The notes beneath the pieces are model-generated. The model saw only the letters and a list, made by a program, of their open reading frames with translations, was not told the DNA's origin and did no database searches. Below are positions 19,434 through 27,949 of a stretch of DNA of 64,000 nucleotides, piece by piece (the stretch's first letter is position 1; every line of letters starts with the position of its first letter). Position numbers and translations under genes: made by a program. Source of the DNA: Streptomyces formicae (lineage in GTDB: Bacteria; Actinomycetota; Actinomycetes; Streptomycetales; Streptomycetaceae); the NCBI RefSeq assembly GCF_002556545.1, contig NZ_CP022685.1, positions 558,001 through 622,000 on the forward strand, in the 5' to 3' direction.

Positions 19434-20432
19434 TCAAGGGGAGTAGACGCCCGGGAGCTTGGGGTACGCGCACGCCTCCCAGATGTGCTCCACGCCGGTG
19501 ATGTACCGGGTGAGGCGTTCCAGACCGATGCCGAAGCCCGCGCTGTCGGGGATCCCGTCCCTGACCATGTCGAGGTACCAGGCGTACTTCGAGGCGTTCT
19601 CGCCGGTCTCCCGCATGCGCGTCACGATCCGGGCGTACTCGAATTCGCGCTCGCCGCCGCTGGCGAGCTCGCCGTAGCCCTCCGGGGCCAGCAGGTCGAA
19701 GTTGCGCAGGACGCCGGGCAGTTCACGGCTCTCGCGGTCGTAGAACCCGCGCGATCCCTTGGGGTAGTCGGTGACGAAGAAGGGGCGGGTGGCCTTCCTG
19801 GAGATGCGGGCCTCGCCCTCCCAGTCGATCTCGGCGTGCGGGTCGCCGCCGACCTCGCTGACGGCGTCGGCGTGCGAGATCAGGTCGAAGGGGCGCCGCA
19901 GCAGATCGCCGAAGAGGTCGGTGTCGCGCCCGAGGCGCTCCAGTTCCTTCGGCATGGACTCGACGGCCTCGCGCACGGCGCAGACCACGATCTCCTGAGC
20001 GACCTTCATGATCTGCTCGCGGGAGTGGCCCGCCGCCTCGACGTCGATCTGGTTGAACTCGGCGAGATGGCGGCTGGTGCCGGCGGTCTCCAGCGGTTCG
20101 AGGCGGACGTTGGGCGCGATGCAGAAGATCTTGTCGAAGGCGAGCAGCGACGCCTGCTTGTAGAGGATCGCGCTGGTCATGAGCTTGTACCGGCGGCCGT
20201 AGTAGTCGATGTCGACCTGTTTGGCGCCACGGGCTCCGGGGTCGGTCACGGGCCCGATGATGGGCACCCTGATCTCCACGAATCCCTCCGCGTCGAGGTG
20301 CCTTCGTATCGCCATGAGGACCTTGTGCTGAATGCGCAGCACGTCTCGGGTCGTCTCGGAGGCGAGGTGTTTCTGCGGGGTGTCGGGAAGGCGCTCGGGA
20401 CGGGGCATCTCAGCTGCTGGGGGCTGCTGCAT
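19434..20432 (-). CDS. AsnRS-paralogue, asparagine-synthetase-like enzyme (AS-AR type)
   Basis: The 332-residue protein is a class II aminoacyl-tRNA synthetase catalytic core of the Asp/Asn group. Motif 2 is VRLEPLETAGTSRHLAEF (about 107-124) and motif 3 is GFGIGLERL (about 300). The N-terminal anticodon-binding domain is missing, so normal tRNA charging is unlikely. It resembles the archaeal AsnRS-related asparagine synthetase, which makes Asn from Asp, ATP and ammonia through a beta-aspartyl adenylate (shared feature: LLAPEGYGELASGGERE). Next to a glutamate mutase it could amidate 3-methyl-Asp or Asp before loading; that is inference. The ATG at 20432 has AGAGGA upstream. It sits between the A-PCP and NRPS genes in the same direction. 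Confidence 0.82.
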   Translation of the reverse strand: MQQPPAAEMPRPERLPDTPQKHLASETTRDVLRIQHKVLMAIRRHLDAEGFVEIRVPIIGPVTDPGARGAKQVDIDYYGRRYKLMTSAILYKQASLLAFDKIFCIAPNVRLEPLETAGTSRHLAEFNQIDVEAAGHSREQIMKVAQEIVVCAVREAVESMPKELERLGRDTDLFGDLLRRPFDLISHADAVSEVGGDPHAEIDWEGEARISRKATRPFFVTDYPKGSRGFYDRESRELPGVLRNFDLLAPEGYGELASGGEREFEYARIVTRMRETGENASKYAWYLDMVRDGIPDSAGFGIGLERLTRYITGVEHIWEACAYPKLPGVYSP

Positions 20433-20630
20433 GTCGGGATCCTCTTTTCTCCGGGAATGCGGTTCTGTTCGTTCCCCAAGGACTTCCGGACGGTTCTTCG
20501 AGCCGTCTTTCGAGGGCTCTCGTATCTCTTGAAGGTAATGTCTTCCGGGTGGCGCGGGCGGCAGCTAAGAGCGGCAGCTTCGGGCAGCAACGCGCCTATG
20601 CGGAAAGGGTGATGGGGTATTTCCCCGGGC

Positions 20631-22472
20631 TTACTTGGACGCCTCAGGTGTCCTGCTCGCGTCCTTCAGGCGGGCCGCCTCGCGGGCCAGGTCGCGCAGC
20701 GCCGGGTACTGGTAGACCAGCTTGGTCGGAATGACCACGCCGAGGCGCCGTTTGAGGTTCGCGACGACGCGCAGCGCCATCAGGGAGTGGCCGCCCATGG
20801 CGAAGAAGTCGTCCGTGGCGAGGACCCGGTCCCTGCCGAGGACCTCCTGCCACGCCTCGGCCACCGTCACCTCGAACTCGCCCTCGGGCAGTGCGCCGCC
20901 CTCGGCCGCCTCGTCGGTCGCGGGTTCGGGCAGCGCGCAGCGGTCGACCTTGCCGCCCACGCCGTAGGGCAGTTCCGCGAGCGCGGTCAGCGAGGGGACC
21001 AGATGGGCGGGCAGCCTCGCCCTGAGCCACTCGCGCAGGCCGGCCAGGTCCAGGTCGGCGCCGGGCCGCGCGACCACGTATCCGGCGAGCGCGGCCCCCG
21101 TGGCGTCCTGGCGCACGGCGACCACGCCCGCGCCCACGTCCGGATGGTCCGTCAGGGCCGCCTCGATCTCGCCCGGTTCGACGCGGAAGCCGTTGACCTT
21201 CACCTGCCGGTCGGCGCGGCCGAGGTAGGCGAGCGTCCCGTCCGCCCCGCGCCGCACCCGGTCGCCGGTGCGGTACATACGGCTGCCCGCGGGCCCGAAC
21301 GGCGAGGCGACGAAGCGCTCGGCGGTCAGCGCGGCACGGCGCCAGTAGCCCTGGGCGAGACCGTCGCCGGTCAGGTACAGCTCGCCCTCGGCGCTCGGCG
21401 CGAGAGCGTCGTCGAGCACGTGTGCGCCGACGCCGGGCAGCGGCGCCCCGATGTGGGCACTGTCCCCGCCGACCCACGCGGCGGTGGCGTCGACGGTGCA
21501 CTCGGTGGGCCCGTACAGGTTCACGGCGCGTACGATCCCGCGCTCGGCGAGGTCCGCCAGGTCCGCCCACATCGCGGGCGGCACCGGTTCGCCGCCCAGG
21601 AGCAGCCGCAGCGGGCGGTCGGGCAGGGTCGCGGCGGCGGCCGCCACGTGGTCGCGCAGCGCGATCCAGTGGGAGGGGGTCGCGTCCAGGTCGGTGGTGT
21701 CGTGCCGCGCCACGTGGGCGGCCAGCGCCTCGGGTTCGGCGCGCAGCTCGTCCGCGAGCAGGACGAGGGTGTCACCCCGGCACACCCGGATCCACTGCTG
21801 CACGGACGCGTCGAAGGACACGCTGGCGTTCCACGCGACCCGTCCGGGTGTGTCCGGGAAGACGCCGCCGCGCTCCAGCGAGCCCACCAGGTGGGCGACG
21901 CCGCCACGGGTCACGGTGACGCCCTTGGGGCGGCCCGTGGAGCCCGACGTGTAGATCACGTACGCGGGCGTGCCCGGCGACACCCTGGCCTCCGGCGTCG
22001 GGAAGACCGCGGTCGCGTCGGGCGCCAGGACCTGCACCCCGTCGGGCCAGGTGTGGCCTCCGGGCTCCGCGACCACCACCGAGACGCCCGCGTCCCGTGC
22101 CATGTGGTCGAGCCGCTCCCCCGGATACGCCGGGTCGAGCGGGACGTACGCCGCGCCCGTCCGCCAGGCCGCGAGCAGCGCCGCGACGAGCGCGGGTCCG
22201 CGCCCCAGGCTGACGCCGACGACGGCACCGGGACGCACCCCGGCGCCGGTCAGAGAGGACGCCAACGACCGCGCCCGTGCGTCGAGTTGGGCGAAGGTGA
22301 GGCGCTCCCCCGCCGGGGTGACGACGGCAGTCCGTCCGGGGTGCGCGGTGACCGCGGTCCGGAAGCGGGACAGCGGGTCGGGGTCGCTGGCCCGGGCCCG
22401 GTCGGCCTGGATGACGGCCCGGTCCCGCTCGGCGGGCGCGATGTCGGTCGGACCGGTGGAACTCGCGTGCAT
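20631..22472 (-). CDS. Stand-alone A-PCP NRPS protein, predicted Gln-type
   Basis: The 613-residue protein has an adenylation domain ([10 protein letters not shown] near 172, YRTGD near 399, GGKVDR near 505) and one carrier domain ([11 protein letters not shown] near 560), with no C or TE domain. Reading the ten pocket residues from the A3-A6 region gives DAQDLGLVD-K. That differs at one position from the published glutamine code DAQDLGVVDK, so Gln or a close analogue is the likely substrate. The ATG at 22472 has GAAGGAG seven bases upstream. Such two-domain proteins often hold an amino acid while an oxygenase modifies it (SyrB1 and similar), and a TauD oxygenase is the adjacent upstream gene. 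It may feed the first module or the A-less third module of the NRPS. Confidence 0.92.
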   Translation of the reverse strand: MHASSTGPTDIAPAERDRAVIQADRARASDPDPLSRFRTAVTAHPGRTAVVTPAGERLTFAQLDARARSLASSLTGAGVRPGAVVGVSLGRGPALVAALLAAWRTGAAYVPLDPAYPGERLDHMARDAGVSVVVAEPGGHTWPDGVQVLAPDATAVFPTPEARVSPGTPAYVIYTSGSTGRPKGVTVTRGGVAHLVGSLERGGVFPDTPGRVAWNASVSFDASVQQWIRVCRGDTLVLLADELRAEPEALAAHVARHDTTDLDATPSHWIALRDHVAAAAATLPDRPLRLLLGGEPVPPAMWADLADLAERGIVRAVNLYGPTECTVDATAAWVGGDSAHIGAPLPGVGAHVLDDALAPSAEGELYLTGDGLAQGYWRRAALTAERFVASPFGPAGSRMYRTGDRVRRGADGTLAYLGRADRQVKVNGFRVEPGEIEAALTDHPDVGAGVVAVRQDATGAALAGYVVARPGADLDLAGLREWLRARLPAHLVPSLTALAELPYGVGGKVDRCALPEPATDEAAEGGALPEGEFEVTVAEAWQEVLGRDRVLATDDFFAMGGHSLMALRVVANLKRRLGVVIPTKLVYQYPALRDLAREAARLKDASRTPEASK

Positions 22473-22624
22473 CACAGGCTCCTTCGTCTGAACAGGACGT
22501 CCGGGTCGGGGTCGCTCGGCTGGGACCACACGGCTCGGACCACACAGGCCGCGACCGCTCGGCTCGGGGACGGGTCTCATGCCCTCCGCGCACCGCGGAA
22601 GCCCGGCCCTCGGCTCAACTCACC

Positions 22625-23647
22625 TCAACGCAACGCGGCCGCCCGGCCCACCGCACCCGTCTCCCCCGTCGGCCCCACCGGACGGCAGTCCGCGACCGCC
22701 ACCGGCTCGCCCATCGCGACGACGATCTTGCGGTCGCCCCGGAAGGGATCCCGCCCGTGCGCGGCGAGGACGTTGTCGACCAGGAGCAGGTCACCCGGCC
22801 GCCAGGCCCTGCGCACCGTCGCGCGCTCGTACGCCGCGTCGAGGACGGCGACCTCGTCGGCGGTCAGCGGCGTCCCGTCGCCGAGCGCCGTGGTGAACGG
22901 CAGCCCGTCGGGCCCGAATTCGCCCACCAGGACGTCGCGGATGTCGGGGTCCAGGGCCCACTCGCTCCAGAAGGCCACGTGGTTGAACCACACCTCGTCG
23001 CCGGTGCGCGGATGCCGGATCAGCGCCGCGCGCAGCTGACGGGTGCGCAGGGTGTCGTCCTCGCCCCACTCCCAGCTGATCCGGTTCTCGGCGCAGTAGC
23101 GCTCCACGTCCGCGCGGGACTCGGTGGCGAAGGCGGTGCGCCAGTCCAGCGAGATGTGTTCGGCATAGTTGCGGGTCAGCTCCCACCCGTGCGCGCGGAA
23201 GCGCTCCACCAGCTCGGGCGGCAGCTCGGCGAGGACCCGTCGTACGTCCGCGACGGGCGTGGCACCGCCCTGTTCCGGGGCCACCAGGCAGCAGAAGAGG
23301 AGCAGCCCGGGGAAGGTGAGGGTGTAGCTGTTCTCGTTGTGCATCCGGATGGACTGCGACGGCGGCAGGTCCGTGGACGAGAACACGTCGTCGCCGAAGT
23401 CACTGCGGGGAGTGGCCTTCTCCTGGTACTTGGCGCGCGCCGCGAACAGCGCGTCGCGCAGGCGCGCGAAGTCACCGGCGTCGGTGATCGGCAGGCCGCG
23501 CACGTAGAGCGCACCGTACCTGCCCAGTGCCTCGCGCAGTTCGGTGTGGTGCGCGCGCACCCAGGCGTCCGCCTCGTCGAGAGTGGTCACGTCCTCGACC
23601 ACGGTCGTCGCCGGTGTGCCGGGCTCCTCGGTCCAGTGGAGCGTCAT
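22625..23647 (-). CDS. TauD/SyrP-like 2OG-Fe(II) oxygenase
   Basis: The 340-residue protein is of the TauD/TfdA fold with first iron ligands in RMHNENSY (about 101-104), distal His in AAHGRDPF (about 297) and an Arg for 2OG binding shortly after. It resembles SyrP, which beta-hydroxylates an aspartate tethered to an NRPS carrier domain. Position between the thioesterase and the A-PCP gene suggests action on the A-PCP-bound residue. Its ATG shares the A of the thioesterase stop (TGATG), and 152 bp separate its stop from the A-PCP start. The carboxylate ligand and Arg are present, so hydroxylation rather than halogenation is expected. The exact substrate is unknown. Confidence 0.87.
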   Translation of the reverse strand: MTLHWTEEPGTPATTVVEDVTTLDEADAWVRAHHTELREALGRYGALYVRGLPITDAGDFARLRDALFAARAKYQEKATPRSDFGDDVFSSTDLPPSQSIRMHNENSYTLTFPGLLLFCCLVAPEQGGATPVADVRRVLAELPPELVERFRAHGWELTRNYAEHISLDWRTAFATESRADVERYCAENRISWEWGEDDTLRTRQLRAALIRHPRTGDEVWFNHVAFWSEWALDPDIRDVLVGEFGPDGLPFTTALGDGTPLTADEVAVLDAAYERATVRRAWRPGDLLLVDNVLAAHGRDPFRGDRKIVVAMGEPVAVADCRPVGPTGETGAVGRAAALR

Positions 23648-24411
23648 CAGACTTCCTCTCGCGGCGCGAAGTGCTCGGGCAGGGCCTTCCACAGCGGCTT
23701 CGTGTAGAAGTGGCCGCCGGGCAGCGCGTCCACGCGCAGCTCGCCCCGGGCCACCCGCGCCCACTGCTCGGCGACGGCTGGTTCGATCACCGCGTCGTCC
23801 TCGCCGTACAGGACCTGCACGGGCAGCGAGACCGCGGCGCCGGGGGCGGGCCGGTAGGAGTCGCGGACGACGATGTCGGCGCGCATCAGCTCGATCGCCA
23901 TCTCGCTGAGGTCCGGGTCCTCCACCACGTACGGCGGCAGCAGGCCGATCTCCTGCATCCAGTCCAGGAGCCGGGCGTCGGCGTCCTCGATGCGGGGGAA
24001 GCGGTCCCGTTCGGTGACGCCCCGGTCGGGGGCGTTGCAGGAGGAGACGATCAGCCGTGCGGGGGCGTGCCCCCCGCGCGCTTCGAGCCGCGCGGCGACG
24101 TCGAAGGCCATCCAGCCGCCCATGCTGTGCCCGAACAGCGTGTACGGGAGTCCGCCCGCGGCCCGCAGCACCGACTCCGCGGCGTCCGCGGCGAGTTCGT
24201 CCCAGCTGGTGGCGAACTCCTCGGCGAACCGGCCCTCGCGGCCCGGGTAGCAGACCAGGGCGAGTTCGGTGTCGTCGGAAAGCAGCCCCGGCCAGTCCCG
24301 GTAGGGCCCCGTCCCTCCTCCGCAGAAGCCGAGGCAGACGAGCCGGTGCCCCGCGGCGGGCCTGGGCTCCGGCCGTACGACCGACGCGTCCTGCAGCACC
24401 TGGTCGTTCAT
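23647..24411 (-). CDS. Type II thioesterase
   Basis: This 254-residue alpha/beta hydrolase has the nucleophile elbow GHSMGG, a likely Asp in YGEDDAV and a terminal His in PGGHFYTK. N-terminal GFCGGGTGPYRDWP and CYPGREGRF are typical of type II thioesterases of NRPS/PKS clusters. The usual role is hydrolysing wrong or stalled acyl groups from carrier domains. In clusters with an A-less module, related hydrolase-fold proteins (SyrC) instead shuttle aminoacyl groups between carriers, and that is worth considering here. The ATG at 24411 lies two bases after the mbtH stop, and its stop overlaps the oxygenase start. Confidence 0.92.
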   Translation of the reverse strand: MNDQVLQDASVVRPEPRPAAGHRLVCLGFCGGGTGPYRDWPGLLSDDTELALVCYPGREGRFAEEFATSWDELAADAAESVLRAAGGLPYTLFGHSMGGWMAFDVAARLEARGGHAPARLIVSSCNAPDRGVTERDRFPRIEDADARLLDWMQEIGLLPPYVVEDPDLSEMAIELMRADIVVRDSYRPAPGAAVSLPVQVLYGEDDAVIEPAVAEQWARVARGELRVDALPGGHFYTKPLWKALPEHFAPREEV

Positions 24412-24413
24412 GG

Positions 24414-24632
24414 CTACGAGGCCACCTCGTCCATCTCACGGCGCAGGCCCGCGGGGCGCATGTCGGTCCAGCTCCGCTCGACGTACGCGAGGCACTCGCC
24501 GCGGCTGTCCGCGCCGTGCGCCGTGCGCCAGCCCGCGGGCACCTCGATCGTGGCGGGCCACAAGGAGTGCTGCTCCTCGTCGTTGACGAGGACCAGATAC
24601 TGGCCCTCTTCGTTTTCGAAGGGATTCGCCAT
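24414..24632 (-). CDS. MbtH-like protein
   Basis: This is a 72-residue MbtH-family protein with the signature tryptophans and core NPFENEEGQYLVLVNDEEQHSLW, S/P-A-G-W and SWTDMRP. The full stretch is at residues 3-61. It binds and activates or solubilises adenylation domains. It heads the minus-strand cluster transcription unit; the ATG at 24632 has AAGGAC upstream and faces the divergent C-A gene. One copy probably serves all A domains here, possibly including the split one. Confidence 0.96.
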   Translation of the reverse strand: MANPFENEEGQYLVLVNDEEQHSLWPATIEVPAGWRTAHGADSRGECLAYVERSWTDMRPAGLRREMDEVAS

Positions 24633-24926
24633 GGGCTCTGTCCTTCTCTCTCGTGAGAGCTGTGGCCGCTCGGTCGCGTCGAGCGTACAAAGGGGCACAC
24701 GCCCGGTCCGGCAGTTCTCCGGGCAGGTGCCGGGCAGTTTCCACGGCAAAGCCCGACCGTCGCCGTTCCGTCGCGCCGCATCACGGAAACTGCCGGTGGA
24801 CCTGCCGACCACACGGATCGCCCGAGATTACGGTTTGTCCGAGGCTTTTCCCTCCTCCCGCAAAAGCCCGTTCCACGAAAGCACCGCACGTTCCTGGATT
24901 CCGCGAACCCGAGAGGCGAGTGACCG
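24633..24926. promoter_or_regulatory. Divergent promoter region between mbtH and the C-A gene
   Basis: This 294-bp gap must drive both arms of the cluster. It contains three copies of a GGCAGTT(T/C)CC-like element: direct copies at 24710-24720 and 24732-24742, and an inverted copy at 24785-24795. The last two form an 11-bp near-perfect inverted repeat (GGGCAGTTTCC / GGAAACTGCCG) with a 42-bp spacer. I see no clear paired -35/-10 boxes. The repeated element is a candidate activator or repressor site. Confidence 0.5.
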
Positions 24927-27563
24927 GTGATTCCGCTTTCGTTCGCACAGTCACGGCTCTGGTCGCTCCGGCGTTCCGGAGGACCGGACGGCGCCCACCA
25001 CCTCTCGCTCGGCGTCCGGTTGCGCGGCCCGCTCGACACCGGCGCCCTGCGGGAGGCGGTCCGCGATGTGGCGGGGCGGCACGAGGCGCTGCGCACGGTC
25101 TACGAGGAGCGAGCCGGGCAGCCGTTCCAGCGGGTGCTCGCCGTGGGCGACGCGGTCGTCCCGTGGTCCGTCACCGCGAGCACGCCCGACGACCTGGCCG
25201 CCGACGTGGCCCGCGCCGCCGGGCGCGCCTTCGACCTCGGCCACGCGATCCCGCTGCGCGCCGCGCTCTTCGACGTCGCCCCCGATGACCGCCTGTTGCT
25301 CGTCACCGTGCACGCGATCGCGGCCGACGGCTGGTCCCTGCCGCCGCTCGTGCGCGACCTCGCGACCGCGTACGACGCCCGGTGCCGCGCCACCGCCCCC
25401 GCCTGGCCACCGCCCCTTCCGTACGCCGAGCACATCGCGGGCGAGCGCGAGCGGCTGCGCGCGCCCGACGACCCGAGCGGACTCGTCGCCCGCCAACTCG
25501 CCTACTGGCAGAAGGTGTTGGAGGACCTGCCGAGGGAACCCACCCTGCCGCAGGCCCGACCGCGCCGCGCGCCCGCGGAGCACCCTCTTCGGTACGACGT
25601 GGTGCCCGCGGACCTCGAACGGGCCCTGCACGAGCGCGTCCTGGCGTTCGCCGGGGACCAGCGGACCACGGTGTTCACGCTGGTCCAGGCGACGCTCGCG
25701 GCCCTGCTGACCCGGCTCGGCGCGGGCACGGACATTCCGCTGGGGACGCTCACGACCGGGCGTCGCGCGGCGGACGGGGCGGAAGCCGACGCTGTGGGAC
25801 GCTTCGCCGACACCGTCGTGCTGCGCACCGACGTGTCCGGGAACCCGTGTTTCCGGGAGCTGGTGCACCGGGCCCGTACGACGGGACAAGAGGCCCACGA
25901 CCACGCCGACCTGCCCTTCGACCAGGTGGTCGCGGGGCTCGCCGCCGAAGGGGCCGCGACGGACGCCGTCGACGCCACCCTCTTCCAGGTCATGCTCGTG
26001 CACGCCCCCGGCGTGCCCGGGGTGCGGTTCACCGGCCTCGACGCGGAGATCTGGGTCTCGGACGGTGTCGTGGACGCCGTCCCGCACGGCCGCGACGGCG
26101 CGGCGCACGACCTCACCGTGGAGTTCGCCGAGCGTCACGACGGCGAGGGGCGGCCCGCCGGAATCCGCGTGCTCCTGAAGTACGCGACGGACGTCCTGGA
26201 CCGCGTCGTGGTGGAGCAACTGGCCGAGCGCCTCATCCGGCTCCTCGACGGAGCACTCACCCAACCGAACGTACCCGTAGGTGAGTTGGCCGTCCTCTCG
26301 GAGTACGAGCGGGAGGCCGTGCTCGACCGGTGGAACGAGCACCCGGGCCACACGCCGGACAGCGAGACCTGCGTCCACGAGCACGTCGAGCGCCGGGCGG
26401 CGGCCACCCCGGACGCGCCGGCCCTCCTGTTCGAGGAGCAACGGGTGTCGTACGCCGAACTCGACGCCCGTGCGAACCGCCTCGCACGGCACTTGGTGGC
26501 CCGGGGCGTGGTCCGAGGCAGCGTGGTCGCGGTGCATCTGCCGCGCGGTGTCGAGCTCGTCGTCGCGGTCCTCGCGACGCTCAAGGCGGGCGGCGTCTAC
26601 ACCATGCTCGACCCCGACTTCCCCGAGGAACGCGTCACCGGCATCCTCGGCCGTACCGGCACCTCCTGCGTCATCACCTCCGGTGAACTGGCGGGGCGGC
26701 TCGGCTCGGGACACACCGAGATCGACCTGGACCGGGACGCGGCCGCCGTCGCCGAGCAGTCGTCCGAGGGCCTGGGGCGCACAGCGGGTCCCGAGGACCC
26801 GGCCTGTGTGATGTTCACGTCCGGCTCCACGGGCCTGCCCAAGGGCATCGTCTCGCCGCACCGCTCGGTGGTGGGCACCCTGGTCGGACAGCGGTACGTC
26901 GACTTCGGCGCGGGTCGTGTCTGGCTGCAGTGCGCGCCGGTCTCCTGGGACGCGTTCGCGCTCGAACTGTTCGGGCCGCTGATGTCCGGGGCCGTCTGCG
27001 TGCTGCAGCCGGGGCAGCGCCCGGAGGCCGACGCCATCGCCGACCTCGTGGCACGGCACGGCGTCGACACGATGCACGTGTCCGCGAGCCTGCTGAACCT
27101 CCTGATCGACGAGTACCCGCGGGTCTTCACCGGGCTGCGGCAGGTGATGACCGGCGGCGAGGCCGCGTCCGTCCCGCACGTCACGCGCCTCACCCGCGAC
27201 TTCCCCGGGCTCCGCCTGGTCAACGGCTACTCCCCCGCCGAGAGCATGATCTTCACGGTCACGCACCGCATCACCGCGGCGGACGGCGACCACGGCACCG
27301 TCCCGGTCGGCGGCGCCGTCCCCGGCAAACGCCTGTACGTCCTCGACGACCAGCTGCACCCCGTTGCCCCCGGCGTCGTCGGCGAGCTCTACATGGCGGG
27401 GATCGGCCTCGCCCACGGCTACACGGGCCAGCCGGGCCTCACCGCCGCCCGGTTCGTGGCCTGCCCCTTCGGCGCGCCGGGCGAGCGCATGTACCGCACC
27501 GGTGACCTCGTGCGATGGCGTACGCAGTCCACCACCCCCACACCCAGGAGGCAGCCGCGATGA
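24927..27563 (+). CDS. NRPS C-A(core) protein, A domain truncated after motif A7
   Basis: The 878-residue protein begins directly with a condensation domain ([10 protein letters not shown]). The catalytic motif reads HAIAADG at 129-135, so the second, catalytic His is Ala130. An adenylation core follows (about 482-865): [10 protein letters not shown] near 631 and YSPAES near 770. It ends at A7, [10 protein letters not shown], after which come only about 14 residues translated from the leader of the next gene. Motifs A8-A10, including the catalytic Lys, are missing; they occur at the start of the NRPS at 19385. The pocket reads DALHMGGIF. The GTG at 24927 starts the chain and the stop overlaps the next ATG (ATGA). 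It is either half of a split adenylation domain or a gene broken by inversion. Confidence 0.92.
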   Translation: MIPLSFAQSRLWSLRRSGGPDGAHHLSLGVRLRGPLDTGALREAVRDVAGRHEALRTVYEERAGQPFQRVLAVGDAVVPWSVTASTPDDLAADVARAAGRAFDLGHAIPLRAALFDVAPDDRLLLVTVHAIAADGWSLPPLVRDLATAYDARCRATAPAWPPPLPYAEHIAGERERLRAPDDPSGLVARQLAYWQKVLEDLPREPTLPQARPRRAPAEHPLRYDVVPADLERALHERVLAFAGDQRTTVFTLVQATLAALLTRLGAGTDIPLGTLTTGRRAADGAEADAVGRFADTVVLRTDVSGNPCFRELVHRARTTGQEAHDHADLPFDQVVAGLAAEGAATDAVDATLFQVMLVHAPGVPGVRFTGLDAEIWVSDGVVDAVPHGRDGAAHDLTVEFAERHDGEGRPAGIRVLLKYATDVLDRVVVEQLAERLIRLLDGALTQPNVPVGELAVLSEYEREAVLDRWNEHPGHTPDSETCVHEHVERRAAATPDAPALLFEEQRVSYAELDARANRLARHLVARGVVRGSVVAVHLPRGVELVVAVLATLKAGGVYTMLDPDFPEERVTGILGRTGTSCVITSGELAGRLGSGHTEIDLDRDAAAVAEQSSEGLGRTAGPEDPACVMFTSGSTGLPKGIVSPHRSVVGTLVGQRYVDFGAGRVWLQCAPVSWDAFALELFGPLMSGAVCVLQPGQRPEADAIADLVARHGVDTMHVSASLLNLLIDEYPRVFTGLRQVMTGGEAASVPHVTRLTRDFPGLRLVNGYSPAESMIFTVTHRITAADGDHGTVPVGGAVPGKRLYVLDDQLHPVAPGVVGELYMAGIGLAHGYTGQPGLTAARFVACPFGAPGERMYRTGDLVRWRTQSTTPTPRRQPR

Positions 27564-27937
27564 CCCAGGAAACGACGGAGAGGGTGTCCCGCACCCGGCA
27601 GGTGATGCGGTTCTACGCCCTGGTCGACTCGGGCGACGCCCCGGCCATGGCCGCGCTCTTCGCACCCGACGCCGTCTACCGGCGCCCCGGCTACGGCCCC
27701 CGGACAGGACCTGCGGGACTGCTGCACTTCTACACGCAGGAGCGGACGATCCGCGAGGGCGGCCACGTCATCGAGCGGGTCGTGGAGAGCGGCGACGACG
27801 TGGCCGTCTTCGGCGCCTTCCACGGCGTGCTGCACGACGGCAATCCCGTCGACCTCGAATTCGCCGACTACTTCGGCTTCGCCCACGACGGTCTGTTCGC
27901 CCGCCGGGACACCTACTTCTTCGCCCCCCTCGCCTGA
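27560..27937 (+). CDS. SnoaL-like / NTF2-fold protein
   Basis: This is a 125-residue single-domain protein of the SnoaL/ketosteroid-isomerase-like cone fold. Key stretches are [28 protein letters not shown] and the C-terminal [18 protein letters not shown]. Members act as isomerases, cyclases, hydrolases or dimeric binding proteins, so function is open. The ATG at 27560 has a near-perfect AGGAGG and overlaps the C-A stop, so the two genes are translationally coupled. The aminotransferase follows 12 bp later. It may process a tailored amino acid or intermediate in the peptide pathway. Confidence 0.82.
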   Translation: MTQETTERVSRTRQVMRFYALVDSGDAPAMAALFAPDAVYRRPGYGPRTGPAGLLHFYTQERTIREGGHVIERVVESGDDVAVFGAFHGVLHDGNPVDLEFADYFGFAHDGLFARRDTYFFAPLA

Positions 27938-27949
27938 AGGAGCTCACCC

